The position numbers and the translations under genes were made by a program. This document shows positions 50,930 to 60,517 of a stretch of 64,000 nt of DNA, piece after piece (within the stretch, counting starts at the first letter, position 1; every line of letters begins with the position of its first letter). The DNA lies in assembly GCF_050107595.1 (NCBI RefSeq), contig NZ_JBNILH010000001.1, positions 124,001 to 188,000 on the forward strand, in the 5' to 3' direction. The DNA comes from Bacillus_AB infantis_C (GTDB lineage: Bacteria; Bacillota; Bacilli; Bacillales; Cytobacillaceae). The notes under the pieces were generated by a model, which saw only the letters and a program-made list of their open reading frames with translations, was not told the origin of the DNA and ran no database searches.

Positions 50930-51889
50930 TTGAAACGAATTGGCGTATTAACTAGCGGAGGGGACGCTCCTGGAATGAATGCAGCTGTCCGTGCCGTAGT
51001 CCGAAAGGCAATCTTCCATGAAATTGAAGTATATGGCGTTTTCGGCGGATATGCAGGCTTGATCAGCGGAAATATCAAGAAACTTGAGCTCGGTTCAGTC
51101 GGCGATATTATTCACCGCGGCGGCACAATGCTCTATTCAGCAAGATGCGAAGAGTTCAAGACAAAAGAAGGACAGCAAAAGGGGATCGACCAGCTCAAGA
51201 AGCATGGTATTGACGGCCTTGTCGTAATCGGCGGGGATGGCTCCTACATGGGCGCCAAAGCCTTGACTGAGCAAGGATATCCATGTGTAGGGGTGCCGGG
51301 CACAATCGATAATGACATTCCTGGTACAGAGTTTACAATCGGCTTTGATACGGCTCTGAATACAGTAATTGATGCGATTGACAAAATCCGCGATACAGCT
51401 ACGTCTCATGAAAGGACCTTCATCATTGAGGTTATGGGCCGTAATGCAGGCGATATCGCCCTATGGGCTGGCCTTGCAGGCGGAGCGGAAACCATTCTGA
51501 TCCCGGAAGAAAATTATGATATGAATGATATTGCAGAACGCCTGAAAAAAGGGAATGAGCGCGGCAAGAAGCACAGTATCATCGTGGTTGCCGAAGGTGT
51601 ATGCAGCGGCCATGAGTTCGGAAAGCAGCTGAAAGAAGCCACCGGCACTGATAACCGGATTTCGACACTGGGCCATATCCAGCGCGGCGGATCTCCGACT
51701 GCTTTTGACCGTGTACTTGCCAGCAGGCTCGGCGCAAGAGCTGTGGAATTGCTGCTGGATGGCAAAGGCGGCCGTGCAGTAGGCATGGAGCAGAATAAAT
51801 TGGTTGATTATGATATTATTGAAGCATTGGGCAGAAAGCACACTGTCGACCTTGACTTGTACAAACTGTCACAGGAGCTTTCCATTTAA
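50930..51889 (+). CDS. pfkA: 6-phosphofructokinase
   Basis: Phosphorylates fructose 6-phosphate, the committed step of glycolysis. 319 aa from the TTG at 50930 (MKRIGVLTSGGDAPGMNAA), the length of the B. subtilis enzyme; the preceding ATG at 50927 adds one residue and is equally possible, with GAGGTGAT upstream of both. Active-site GGDGSYMGA and PGTIDNDIPGTEFTIGFDTA; effector-site arginines as in bacterial ATP-dependent PFKs. pyk follows after a terminator-like hairpin. Confidence 0.97.
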   Translation: MKRIGVLTSGGDAPGMNAAVRAVVRKAIFHEIEVYGVFGGYAGLISGNIKKLELGSVGDIIHRGGTMLYSARCEEFKTKEGQQKGIDQLKKHGIDGLVVIGGDGSYMGAKALTEQGYPCVGVPGTIDNDIPGTEFTIGFDTALNTVIDAIDKIRDTATSHERTFIIEVMGRNAGDIALWAGLAGGAETILIPEENYDMNDIAERLKKGNERGKKHSIIVVAEGVCSGHEFGKQLKEATGTDNRISTLGHIQRGGSPTAFDRVLASRLGARAVELLLDGKGGRAVGMEQNKLVDYDIIEALGRKHTVDLDLYKLSQELSI

Positions 51890-51894
51890 AAAAT

Positions 51895-51929
51895 GGCGGA
51901 GGCTTGCGAGGAAGCCTCCCCGCCTTTTT
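51895..51929 (+). terminator. Terminator between pfkA and pyk
   Basis: GGCGGAGGCTT pairs with AAGCCTCCCCGCC with a small bulge around GCGAGG, followed by five T. Some readthrough into pyk is likely, since I see no strong promoter in the gap. Confidence 0.75.
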
Positions 51930-52059
51930 CATCCGGGCCGGCTCAGGATCGGATTCAGCAGCCGGGATGCCTGGATTATAAACGCATGGCTTGCAGAAGC
52001 AAGCCCAGGCACAGTAAGTGGAATCTGACTGTGCAAATATATCAGGAGGTTTGTGAAAT

Positions 52060-53820
52060 ATGCGCAAAACGAAAATCGTTTGTACGATTGGCCCTGCCAG
52101 TGAAAGTATTGAGAAATTGACACAGCTGATTGAAGCTGGAATGAACGTTTCCCGTCTGAATTTTTCACACGGAGATTTTGAAGAACATGGAGCGAGGATC
52201 AAAAACATCCGCGAAGCTTCAAAAAGCACTGGCAAGACGGTCGCAATCCTGCTTGATACAAAAGGACCTGAAATCCGTACAAACAATATGGAAAACGGGG
52301 CAGTCGAGCTTGAAGCCGGAAATAATATCATTGTTTCAATGAATGAAGTTCTGGGGAATGCGGATAAATTTTCTGTTACATATGCTGGATTGATTGACGA
52401 TGTCCATACAGGCTCTAAAATCCTGCTGGATGACGGCCTGATTGGATTAGAAGTAACAAAGATTGATAAGGCAAACAGTGAAATCCATACAAAGATTCTC
52501 AACAGCGGAACTTTGAAAAATAAAAAAGGCGTTAACGTTCCTGGCGTTTCTGTAAAGCTTCCAGGGATTACAGAGAAGGATGCGAATGATATCCTTTTTG
52601 GAATTGAGCAGGGAGTAGACTTCATTGCGGCATCATTCGTGCGCCGTGCTTCGGATGTTCTGGAAATCAGACAGCTGCTTGAAGATAATAATGCTTCACA
52701 TATCCAAATCATCCCTAAGATCGAAAACCAGGAAGGCGTCGACAACATCGATGAAATCCTTGAAGTATCAGACGGTCTGATGGTAGCCCGCGGTGACCTT
52801 GGCGTTGAAATTCCTGCAGAAGAGGTTCCTCTTGTGCAAAAAAGCCTGATCAAGAAGTGCAATATTCAAGGCAAGCCTGTTATTACTGCTACACAGATGC
52901 TTGATTCCATGCAGCGCAATCCGCGCCCTACGCGTGCAGAAGCAAGCGATGTCGCCAATGCGATCTTTGACGGCACTGATGCCATCATGCTATCCGGTGA
53001 AACAGCAGCAGGCACATATCCGGTAGAAGCAGTGCAAACGATGCACAATATCGCTTCCCGTGCAGAATCAGCGCTTGATCATAAAGAAATCCTTTCCAAC
53101 CGAAGCAAGGATAACGAACATAATATCACAGATGCAATCGGCCAGTCTGTGGCACATACAGCATTAAATCTTGATGTGAATGCGATCATCACCCCAACAG
53201 AAAGCGGCCATACAGCAAGGATGATTTCAAAATATCGTCCGAAGGCTCCGATTGTTGCGGTAACTTCCAAAGAATCTGTTACACGCCGCCTTTCATTGGT
53301 TTGGGGTGTATATCCTCAGGTTGGACAGGAAGCTTCTACAACGGATGATATGCTCGATTCAGCTGTACAGGAAAGCATGAACAGCGGACTTGTGGGGTCA
53401 GGCGACCTGGTTGTCATCACTGCAGGCGTCCCTGTTGGCGAGGCAGGTACAACGAATCTTATGAAGATCCATGTGATTGGCGATGCTGCACTGAGAGCAC
53501 AGGGCATCGGCCGCAAATCAGCGTTCGGCAAAGTGGTTGTCGCAAAGGATGCGAAAGAAGCAATCGAAAAGGTCACTCAAGGCTCTATTCTTGTCACAGT
53601 CGGCTCAGACCGTGATATGGTTCCAGCCATTGAAAAATGCAGTGCCCTGATCACTGAAGAAGGCGGATTGACAAGCCATGCAGCTGTTGTCGGCCTGAAT
53701 CTTGGAATCCCTGTCATCGTGGGGGCGGAAAACGCCACTTCCATTTTCAAGGATGGCCAGGAAATCACTGTCGATTCACGAAGAGGCATTATCTATAATG
53801 GACATGCAAGCGTCCTGTAA
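52060..53820 (+). CDS. pyk: Pyruvate kinase with C-terminal PEP-utiliser-like domain
   Basis: Converts phosphoenolpyruvate and ADP to pyruvate and ATP. 586 aa, the long Bacillus form: barrel and lid domains (1-340; KIENQEGVDNIDEI and MVARGDLGVEIPAEEV are active-site signatures), an allosteric domain (340-475), and an extra domain of about 110 residues with GGLTSHAAVVGLNLGIPVIVG, like the phosphohistidine domain of PEP-utilising enzymes. CAGGAGGTTTG precedes the ATG. Confidence 0.97.
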   Translation: MRKTKIVCTIGPASESIEKLTQLIEAGMNVSRLNFSHGDFEEHGARIKNIREASKSTGKTVAILLDTKGPEIRTNNMENGAVELEAGNNIIVSMNEVLGNADKFSVTYAGLIDDVHTGSKILLDDGLIGLEVTKIDKANSEIHTKILNSGTLKNKKGVNVPGVSVKLPGITEKDANDILFGIEQGVDFIAASFVRRASDVLEIRQLLEDNNASHIQIIPKIENQEGVDNIDEILEVSDGLMVARGDLGVEIPAEEVPLVQKSLIKKCNIQGKPVITATQMLDSMQRNPRPTRAEASDVANAIFDGTDAIMLSGETAAGTYPVEAVQTMHNIASRAESALDHKEILSNRSKDNEHNITDAIGQSVAHTALNLDVNAIITPTESGHTARMISKYRPKAPIVAVTSKESVTRRLSLVWGVYPQVGQEASTTDDMLDSAVQESMNSGLVGSGDLVVITAGVPVGEAGTTNLMKIHVIGDAALRAQGIGRKSAFGKVVVAKDAKEAIEKVTQGSILVTVGSDRDMVPAIEKCSALITEEGGLTSHAAVVGLNLGIPVIVGAENATSIFKDGQEITVDSRRGIIYNGHASVL

Positions 53821-53829
53821 GTAAGAAAG

Positions 53830-53864
53830 AGAAGAAGGGTTTTGCTGCCCTTCTTCTTTTTTTT
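53830..53864 (+). terminator. Terminator after pyk
   Basis: GAAGAAGGG and CCCTTCTTC are 9-bp perfect arms with an 8-base loop and eight T. Confidence 0.93.
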
Positions 53865-54009
53865 CAAAAATATTCATATTCTTGGTCCGCAGCTCCTGCA
53901 TAATTGGTCTTTTAGACCATACAGTTTTATAATAGGGACAGGCAGGTATTTTAGAAAACGTGCTTTCTGGCATGTAATCCATCACCTGTTCAAGACTGGA
54001 GGAAAAGAA

Positions 54010-54396
54010 ATGCGCTATATTCTTCTGCTGTTGATCATCATCCCGGCAGCTGAAATAGGAGTTTTGCTGCTGTCAGGGAAGGTCATCGGTGTATGGCTGA
54101 CCATCCTGCTCATCATTTGTACAGGCCTGCTGGGTGCTTACCTGGCAAAAAAGCAGGGGCTTGAGACAATCCGCAGGGTACAGGAACAGCTCGGGCGCGG
54201 CCAGCTTCCGGGAGATGCGGTCCTGGATGGCATCTGTATCCTTGTCGGCGGCACGCTGCTCCTGACGCCCGGATTTATTACAGATATAACTGGTTTCCTT
54301 CTGCTGCTGCCCCCTTCAAGGATATTCTTCAAAAATATCCTGATGAAAATCTTCAGGAGCAGGATCCAAAGAGGAAATATTAAGATTATCAGATAG
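54010..54396 (+). CDS. fxsA: FxsA-family membrane protein
   Basis: 128 aa with three to four hydrophobic segments (ILLLLIIIPAAEIGVLLLSG, WLTILLIICTGLLGAYLA, FITDITGFLLLLPPSR). E. coli FxsA counteracts phage T7 exclusion by F; the cellular role is otherwise unknown. TGGAGGAAAAG precedes the ATG at 54010; an upstream extension of the frame has no site. Conserved position after pyk. Confidence 0.93.
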   Translation: MRYILLLLIIIPAAEIGVLLLSGKVIGVWLTILLIICTGLLGAYLAKKQGLETIRRVQEQLGRGQLPGDAVLDGICILVGGTLLLTPGFITDITGFLLLLPPSRIFFKNILMKIFRSRIQRGNIKIIR

Positions 54397-54397
54397 A

Positions 54398-54466
54398 AAG
54401 AAAGTCTGCCCTGGAGCAGCGGGTTCCTTACCTCCCCGCTGCCTGGATGGCAGACTTTCTTCTTTA
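54398..54466. terminator. Long nested bidirectional terminator between fxsA and ytvI
   Basis: The outer arms AAGAAAGTCTGCC and GGCAGACTTTCTT enclose inner arms GCAGCGGG and CCCCGCTGC. Flanking A and T tracts suit both genes. Confidence 0.85.
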
Positions 54467-54476
54467 CATTGCCTGT

Positions 54477-55604
54477 TCATACAGGCTTTCTTCGGTCATT
54501 CCCTTTAATGTAAAGCCACAAATCCCTGAAAACGCCTGCCTTATGGAGGGTCGTGATGATAACTAGGACTACAGGGCCGGCGATGAGGCCAAGAAAGCCG
54601 ATTGTCTTAAAGCCGACAAACAAAGCAACCAGGGTAGCAAGCGGATCCATGCCAATGCTTGAGGAGAGCACCTTCGGCTCCATCACCTGCCTTTGTACGA
54701 GCACGATGACATATAATACTCCGAGACCGACTGCGGTGCTCATTTCTCCTGCAATGGCCTCGTAAATGATCCATGGGACAAAGATAAGGCCGGTGCCCAG
54801 GTAAGGGATGATGTCGACGATCCCTGTAACGAGGGCAATTGTGATGGCATAATCGACACGAAGGATGAGCAGCCCGATTAAAATGATGATGGCAGTGATA
54901 GAAACCAGAGTGGCCTGTGCTTTGACAAACCCGAATAAGGCCTTTTTCAGATCGGTGAAAACTGTTGCACTGCTGGCTTTTGCTTTTTCAGGCAGCAGCC
55001 TGTTCCCCAGGATGGATAGCCTGTACCAGTCTTTGCTGATAAAAAAAGTAGCCAAAAGGGAAAAAATCACGACCGATGCAGCATTAGGGAACCAGGAAAG
55101 GATATTAGGAATCTTTTCGAAAAACGATTGTATAAAAGATCCTGCGGTCGCTCCGAACCTGGAGCCTACATTTTGGATATTGGCGAGGATGGTATCCTTT
55201 TGTCCTGTATCCAGGCTGTTGAACATACTGGTGAGCTGATTGTAAAGCGGGATCAGCTGTCCGGCAAAAAAGTCTTCGGCATATGTAATCAGGGTTTCAA
55301 GATGATTCGGGACCACCTGTGCCAGGTAGTCTGCACCAGAGACGATCTCGGCAATCAGCAGAGTAATAAGACCGGCAAAAAAGGCAAAAATAAGAATCAG
55401 GCTGATAAGCACAGCGAGGGCCCTTGGCATCCGCCCTTTCCTGACGAGGAAATTGACAAGCGGATTCATGAGGAACGCAATGGCAAATCCGATTATAAAC
55501 GGATAGGTTACCTTTGAAATATAAAATAAACCAGCCAGGAGCAGGAGGACTGCTCCAATAACTACAATAAACCTTAGGGATCGATTCAGATAAACAGTAT
55601 TCAA
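54477..55604 (-). CDS. ytvI: AI-2E-family transporter-like protein YtvI
   Basis: Polytopic membrane protein (PF01594 type), about 375 aa with seven to eight hydrophobic segments; conserved GIVDIIPYLGTGLIFVPW and GFKTIGFLGLIAGPVVLVI. In sporulation databases the family is listed as sporulation integral membrane protein YtvI; the substrate is unknown. The start is TTG 55604, with AAGGAGG 8 bases upstream; the frame to 55631 contains that site. Confidence 0.9.
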   Translation of the reverse strand: MNTVYLNRSLRFIVVIGAVLLLLAGLFYISKVTYPFIIGFAIAFLMNPLVNFLVRKGRMPRALAVLISLILIFAFFAGLITLLIAEIVSGADYLAQVVPNHLETLITYAEDFFAGQLIPLYNQLTSMFNSLDTGQKDTILANIQNVGSRFGATAGSFIQSFFEKIPNILSWFPNAASVVIFSLLATFFISKDWYRLSILGNRLLPEKAKASSATVFTDLKKALFGFVKAQATLVSITAIIILIGLLILRVDYAITIALVTGIVDIIPYLGTGLIFVPWIIYEAIAGEMSTAVGLGVLYVIVLVQRQVMEPKVLSSSIGMDPLATLVALFVGFKTIGFLGLIAGPVVLVIITTLHKAGVFRDLWLYIKGNDRRKPV

Positions 55605-55987
55605 ACCGTTTTTCCTCCTTGGGATATTCAAATTTGTGCTGGCGGTGCAGCCCTCTGCCAGAACTGCACATTTCAGCAGGCGTCACATCATATTTACGAA
55701 ACTGGCTGGATTAAGATTCAGCACTGCTGGAAAAAATATGTTTTTGGGGCTGCCAATAAATAGACCTGGACTGCATCTAGTGACATATTCGTTGAAGGCG
55801 GCCCATTGTCCTGCTGCATATGCCGCAAAACGAAAAAGCGATTAAGCAGCACCAACAGCATCAGAATCAGGAAGAAGACCTGCCTGGAAAGCAATGTGAC
55901 AGCATATGCGGATTTTAAGGCAAATCGATAAAAAACCTTATTTATATTATGTTAAAATAATGAAAATATGAAGGAAGGAAGAAGAAC
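55605..55987. other. Gene-free region between ytvI and ytwI
   Basis: 383 bases between divergent genes. AT-rich just before ytwI (a TTAAAAT -10-like element near 55954). No clear RNA gene, repeat or operator was found. Confidence 0.6.
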
Positions 55988-56446
55988 ATGTCACAGTCGC
56001 TCATTTTTTTGATCCTGCTGCTGGCCATCGGGCTGGCTGCAAAAAATAACTCTCTTGTCCTCGCTGTCATGGTGCTGGTGGCCATAAAAGCCATAGGTGC
56101 AGATTCAAAAATATTTTCTGTGCTGCAGACAAAAGGAATCAATTGGGGAGTCACGGTCATTACGATTGCGGTGCTGGCCCCGATTGCAAGCGGTGATATC
56201 GGGTTCAAGGAACTTACAGCAGCCTTTAAATCGCCGTATGCCTGGATTGCCCTTATTTCCGGAATGGCAGTCGCACTGATTGCAAAAGGCGGACTGACAC
56301 TGCTGACCGAGGATCCTCATATTACGGCAGCGCTTGTCCTTGGGACCATCCTGGCCGTATCACTGTTTAAGGGTGTCGCAGTCGGGCCATTGATCGGAGC
56401 TGGAATCGCTTACATGGCAATGAGACTATTTGAATTTCTAAAATAG
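55988..56446 (+). CDS. ytwI: Membrane protein YtwI (DUF441/UPF0756)
   Basis: 152 aa with four hydrophobic segments, including IFLILLLAIGLAAKNNSLVLAV-type and GVTVITIAVLAPIASGDIG; the C-terminal AVSLFKGVAVGPLIGAGIAYM is conserved in the family. Function unknown. GGAAGGAAGAAG precedes the ATG. Located before citZ as in B. subtilis. Confidence 0.92.
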   Translation: MSQSLIFLILLLAIGLAAKNNSLVLAVMVLVAIKAIGADSKIFSVLQTKGINWGVTVITIAVLAPIASGDIGFKELTAAFKSPYAWIALISGMAVALIAKGGLTLLTEDPHITAALVLGTILAVSLFKGVAVGPLIGAGIAYMAMRLFEFLK

Positions 56447-56815
56447 TTTTCTCCAAAAATAATAATTTTTTCACATTTCGAGTGCCTTTTCGTTCACAAA
56501 TATCAGATAATTGTTTATAATAGGACTTGTAAGCGTATCCTTTTGATAGTTTCCTGCCGCCAGAATCAGTAAAAGGCGGCAACGAAAAAATGAAAGCATT
56601 TTCTTTTTTTTAATACTGGTTCCGAGCAAGCGCTCGATATATCAGGCTTGCGGAGCTTTGTTCAAAAACCTGCAGCATCAGCTCTGCAGTCTATTACACA
56701 ACAGGCTCGGTCGGGCTGAACAGAATGATCTTTTACCGGTGCTATTTTTGGACATGCCGGCATGTTTACAGGCATACCGGCAAGGGGAAAATCAATTTGT
56801 AAAGGAGAGGTTCAT
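56447..56815. other. citZ upstream region and long leader
   Basis: 369 bases. Holds the citZ promoter and cre, then a leader of about 290 bases with a GCCGCC/GGCGGC hairpin (about 56558-56580), a weak AAAATG/CATTTT hairpin followed by a T-run (about 56587-56611), and the perfect palindrome ACATGCCGGCATGT (56752-56765). No leader ORF with a site was found. Confidence 0.7.
56493..56541 (+). promoter_or_regulatory. citZ promoter with cre at the start site
   Basis: TTCACA (56493-56498), a 17-base spacer and a perfect TATAAT (56516-56521). TGTAAGCGTATCCT (56528-56541) matches the cre consensus at 13 of 14 positions and covers the start site, so CcpA repression is expected. Confidence 0.75.
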
Positions 56816-57934
56816 ATGACAGCAACACGAGGACTTGAAGGGGTAGTGGCGACTACTTCCTCTATCAGCTCGATCATCGATGATACGCTCACTTATGTGG
56901 GATATAATATCGATGATCTGGCAGAAAATGCAAGTTTTGAAGAGGTAATCTATTTATTGTGGCACAGGAAGCTTCCGACTGCCAAACAATTGGAAGAGCT
57001 TAAGAACCAGCTGGCAGAAGATATGGAGCTTCCACAGGAAGTGCTTGAGCATTTCAAAATGTATCCGATTGATAAGGTGCATCCTATGGCAGCGCTGAGG
57101 TCAGCTGTATCCCTGCTTGGCTTGTATGATGAGGAAGCAGATGAAATGAATGAAGAGGCCAATTACCGCAAAGCTGTCCGCCTGCAGGCCAAAATGCCTG
57201 CAATCGTTACGGCATTCGCACGCGTGCGCAAAGGGCTTGATCCAATCGCTCCTAGAAAGGATCTCACTTTTGCTGCCAACTTCCTTTATATGCTTACTGG
57301 CAACGAGCCGGAAGATATCGCAGTGGAAGCTTTCAACAAGGCGCTTGTCCTTCATGCCGACCATGAATTGAATGCATCGACTTTTACTGCCCGTGTCTGT
57401 GTAGCGACATTGTCTGACGTATACTCCGGTGTCACTGCAGCCATCGGCGCCCTTAAAGGCCCTCTTCATGGGGGAGCAAACGAAGCTGTCATGAAGATGC
57501 TTACAGAAATCGGCGAATTGAATAACGTAGATTCATATATTCGTGAAAAGCTGGACAATAAAGAAAAAATCATGGGCTTTGGCCACCGTGTATACCGTAA
57601 AGGCGACCCGCGCGCCAAACACCTGAGGGAAATGTCTGAAAAGCTGACTCATCTGACTGGTGAGCCGCACTGGTACCAGATGTCAACACAGATTGAGGAC
57701 ATCGTGACAGGCGAGAAAGGCCTTCCGCCGAATGTTGATTTTTATTCTGCTTCTGTTTATCACAGCCTGGGAATCGACCATGACCTGTTTACGCCGATCT
57801 TTGCCGTAAGCCGTGTGTCCGGATGGCTTGCCCACATTCTCGAGCAATACGAAAACAATCGCCTCATCCGTCCGCGCGCCGACTATACAGGACCTGGCAT
57901 GCAGACATATGTTCCGGTTGCTGAACGCGGATAA
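56816..57934 (+). CDS. citZ: Citrate synthase
   Basis: Condenses acetyl-CoA and oxaloacetate, first step of the TCA cycle. 372 aa, identical in length to B. subtilis CitZ. Catalytic histidines in HADHELNASTFTARV and GFGHRVYRKGDPRAKHL; catalytic aspartate region NVDFYSASVYHSLGI. AAAGGAGAGG precedes ATG 56816; the frame extends upstream without a site. First of the citZ-icd-mdh cluster. Confidence 0.97.
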   Translation: MTATRGLEGVVATTSSISSIIDDTLTYVGYNIDDLAENASFEEVIYLLWHRKLPTAKQLEELKNQLAEDMELPQEVLEHFKMYPIDKVHPMAALRSAVSLLGLYDEEADEMNEEANYRKAVRLQAKMPAIVTAFARVRKGLDPIAPRKDLTFAANFLYMLTGNEPEDIAVEAFNKALVLHADHELNASTFTARVCVATLSDVYSGVTAAIGALKGPLHGGANEAVMKMLTEIGELNNVDSYIREKLDNKEKIMGFGHRVYRKGDPRAKHLREMSEKLTHLTGEPHWYQMSTQIEDIVTGEKGLPPNVDFYSASVYHSLGIDHDLFTPIFAVSRVSGWLAHILEQYENNRLIRPRADYTGPGMQTYVPVAERG

Positions 57935-58171
57935 TATAGTAAACAATTTTACTTTTCAGTAAAAAATTGATGTAATAGAAGAAGGGAATTCGGATGCCTC
58001 TTTATAGTGGGGATAGGATGGCAGCATGATAGAATGATAGGCTGTTCATTTCACTTCCGTTTCCTGGAGAAAACCGCGCACCGATCGGCATTCCGGCCAG
58101 CTTTATCGGGCTGGTCTCTATTGCCGGGATGAGTGTGCCGGCCTAAGCTTAAGAATTTGGAGGGAAAAACC

Positions 58172-59440
58172 ATGCAAGGTGAAAAAATTACTGTAACGAA
58201 CGGCGCTTTAAATGTACCTAACAATCCAATCGTCCCATTTATCGAGGGCGATGGAACTGGACCGGATATTTGGGCTTCAGCATCAAGAGTATTGGATGCT
58301 GCAGTTGAGAAAGCTTATAATGGTGAGCGCAAAATCGTCTGGAAAGAGGTTCTTGCTGGTGAAAAGGCATTCAACAAGACCGGTGAATGGCTTCCATCTG
58401 AAACACTTGAACTTATCAACGAATACCTGATTGCAATCAAAGGTCCGCTTACAACTCCAATCGGAGGCGGGATCCGTTCATTGAACGTTGCCCTTCGCCA
58501 GGAGCTTGACCTGTATGTTTGCCTGCGCCCTGTACGCTGGTTCGAAGGTGTTCCTTCTCCAGTCAAGCGTCCTCAGGATACTGATATGGTTATTTTCCGC
58601 GAAAATACGGAAGATATCTATGCAGGAATTGAATATGCAAAAGGCTCTGATGAAGTGAAGAAGCTGATCGGCTTCCTTCAAAACGAAATGGGCGTCAATA
58701 AAATCCGTTTCCCTGAGACATCAGGAATCGGCATCAAGCCAGTTTCTGAAGAAGGCACCAGCCGTTTAGTCCGTGCAGCTATTGATTATGCCATCAAGGA
58801 AGGCCGCAAATCAGTAACGCTCGTACATAAAGGCAATATCATGAAGTTCACAGAAGGCGCATTCAAAAACTGGGGTTATGAATTGGCTGAGAAAGAATAC
58901 GGCGACAAAGTATTCACTTGGGCCCAGTATGACCGCATCAAAGAAGAGCAGGGCACAGAGGCTGCCAATAATGCACAGGCTGATGCAGAAGCTGCCGGTA
59001 AAATCATCGTCAAGGATGCCATTGCAGATATCTTCCTTCAGCAGATCCTTACACGTCCGCGCGAGTTTGATGTAGTGGCTACAATGAACCTGAACGGAGA
59101 TTATATCTCTGATGCACTGGCTGCACAGGTAGGCGGCATCGGAATCGCTCCTGGAGCAAACATCAACTATGTAACAGGGCATGCAATCTTTGAAGCAACC
59201 CACGGTACTGCACCTAAATATGCAGGCCTTGATAAAGTCAATCCATCTTCAGTAATCCTGTCAGGCGTATTGCTGCTTGAGCATCTTGGCTGGACTGAAG
59301 CTGCAAACTTAATCGTCAAATCTATGGAAAATACAATCGCATCAAAAGTTGTGACATATGACTTTGCACGTTTGATGGACGGTGCGACAGAAGTGAAATG
59401 TTCTGAGTTCGGCGATGAGCTGATCAAGAACATGAAGTAA
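58172..59440 (+). CDS. icd: Isocitrate dehydrogenase (NADP)
   Basis: Oxidative decarboxylation of isocitrate to 2-oxoglutarate. 422 aa. Substrate-binding region with the phosphorylatable-type serine loop (RSLNVALRQELDLYVCLRPVRWF), NTEDIYAGIEY, and the metal-binding DIFLQQILTRPREFDVVATMNLNGDYISDALA. The NADP-type C-terminal HGTAPKYAG is present. TTGGAGGG lies 8 bases before ATG 58172. The 237-base gap after citZ has no terminator with a T-run, so readthrough from citZ is likely. Confidence 0.97.
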   Translation: MQGEKITVTNGALNVPNNPIVPFIEGDGTGPDIWASASRVLDAAVEKAYNGERKIVWKEVLAGEKAFNKTGEWLPSETLELINEYLIAIKGPLTTPIGGGIRSLNVALRQELDLYVCLRPVRWFEGVPSPVKRPQDTDMVIFRENTEDIYAGIEYAKGSDEVKKLIGFLQNEMGVNKIRFPETSGIGIKPVSEEGTSRLVRAAIDYAIKEGRKSVTLVHKGNIMKFTEGAFKNWGYELAEKEYGDKVFTWAQYDRIKEEQGTEAANNAQADAEAAGKIIVKDAIADIFLQQILTRPREFDVVATMNLNGDYISDALAAQVGGIGIAPGANINYVTGHAIFEATHGTAPKYAGLDKVNPSSVILSGVLLLEHLGWTEAANLIVKSMENTIASKVVTYDFARLMDGATEVKCSEFGDELIKNMK

Positions 59441-59461
59441 GAGCAGCAGGAATTTTACAGG

Positions 59462-59491
59462 AGGCCGGTTCTCATCTGAGGACGGCCTCTT
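59462..59491 (+). other. Hairpin between icd and mdh without a T-run
   Basis: GAGGCCGGTTCTC and GAGGACGGCCTC pair over about 12 bp around ATCT but are followed by TTACATAA. It could be an mRNA-stabilising or processing element in the icd-mdh transcript rather than a terminator. Confidence 0.5.
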
Positions 59492-59569
59492 ACATAATCG
59501 GAATTATCCGGCCGCTGCCCTGCCAGCTGCAGGCTGCGTGCCAAACCATTCCTTAAGGGGGAACATGTC

Positions 59570-60508
59570 ATGACATTGAAACGCAAAAAGATTTCTGTAA
59601 TCGGCGGAGGATTTACCGGAGCAACGACAGCTTTCCTGCTCGCCCAAAAGGAGCTTGGGGATGTAGTCCTTGTGGATATTCCTCAAATGGAAAACCCTAC
59701 AAAAGGAAAAGCGCTTGATATGCTTGAAGCAAGTCCTGTACAGGGCTTTGATGCCAATATAACAGGCACATCCAGCTATGAAGATACGAAGGATTCCGAT
59801 ATCGTGGTGATTACAGCCGGAATTGCCCGCAAGCCTGGCATGAGCCGCGATGACCTTGTTCAGACCAATCAAAAAATCATGAAAAGCGTCGCGCAGGAAA
59901 TTGTAAAATATTCTCCTGACAGCTATATCATCGTCCTGACAAACCCGGTTGATGCTATGACCTATACAGTCTTCACAGAGTCAGGATTCCCGAAAAACCG
60001 TGTAATAGGCCAGTCGGGCATCCTTGATACGGCGCGTTTCCGCACATTTGTCGCCCAGGAGCTGAACCTTTCCGTTAAGGATATTACAGGCTTCGTCCTT
60101 GGCGGACATGGAGACGATATGGTTCCGCTTGTCCGCTATTCATATGCAGGAGGCATCCCGCTGGAAACATTAATTCCGAAGGACCGCCTGGATGCAATCG
60201 TTGAACGGACACGCAAAGGCGGAGGGGAAATCGTCAACCTTCTTGGAAACGGAAGCGCCTATTATGCTCCGGCTGCTTCTTTGGTGGAGATGTGCGAAGC
60301 AATCCTAAAAGATCAGCGGAGGGTGCTTCCTTCCATCGCTTATCTTGAAGGGGAATACGGTTATGAAGGCATTTATCTCGGCGTTCCAACCATCCTTGGA
60401 GCGAACGGAATTGAAAAGATCATTGAACTGGAACTGACAGAAGATGAAAAAGCTGCGCTGGATAAATCTGCGGAAGCTGTCCGGAATGTAATGGATGTGC
60501 TTGCTTGA
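59570..60508 (+). CDS. mdh: Malate dehydrogenase
   Basis: NAD-dependent interconversion of malate and oxaloacetate. 312 aa, LDH-like MDH class. NAD fold VIGGGFTGATTAFLLAQ near 9-25; substrate-binding arginines in TAGIARKPGMSRDDL; NPVDAMTY; catalytic histidine in LGGHGDDMVPLVRY. AAGGGGGAAC precedes the ATG. Last gene of the citZ-icd-mdh cluster. Confidence 0.97.
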   Translation: MTLKRKKISVIGGGFTGATTAFLLAQKELGDVVLVDIPQMENPTKGKALDMLEASPVQGFDANITGTSSYEDTKDSDIVVITAGIARKPGMSRDDLVQTNQKIMKSVAQEIVKYSPDSYIIVLTNPVDAMTYTVFTESGFPKNRVIGQSGILDTARFRTFVAQELNLSVKDITGFVLGGHGDDMVPLVRYSYAGGIPLETLIPKDRLDAIVERTRKGGGEIVNLLGNGSAYYAPAASLVEMCEAILKDQRRVLPSIAYLEGEYGYEGIYLGVPTILGANGIEKIIELELTEDEKAALDKSAEAVRNVMDVLA

Positions 60509-60517
60509 TATTCAATT

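Noticed and set aside
51893..52120. Open frame spanning the pfkA-pyk gap
   Set aside because: It crosses a terminator hairpin and enters pyk in a wrong frame, with no initiation signal of its own.
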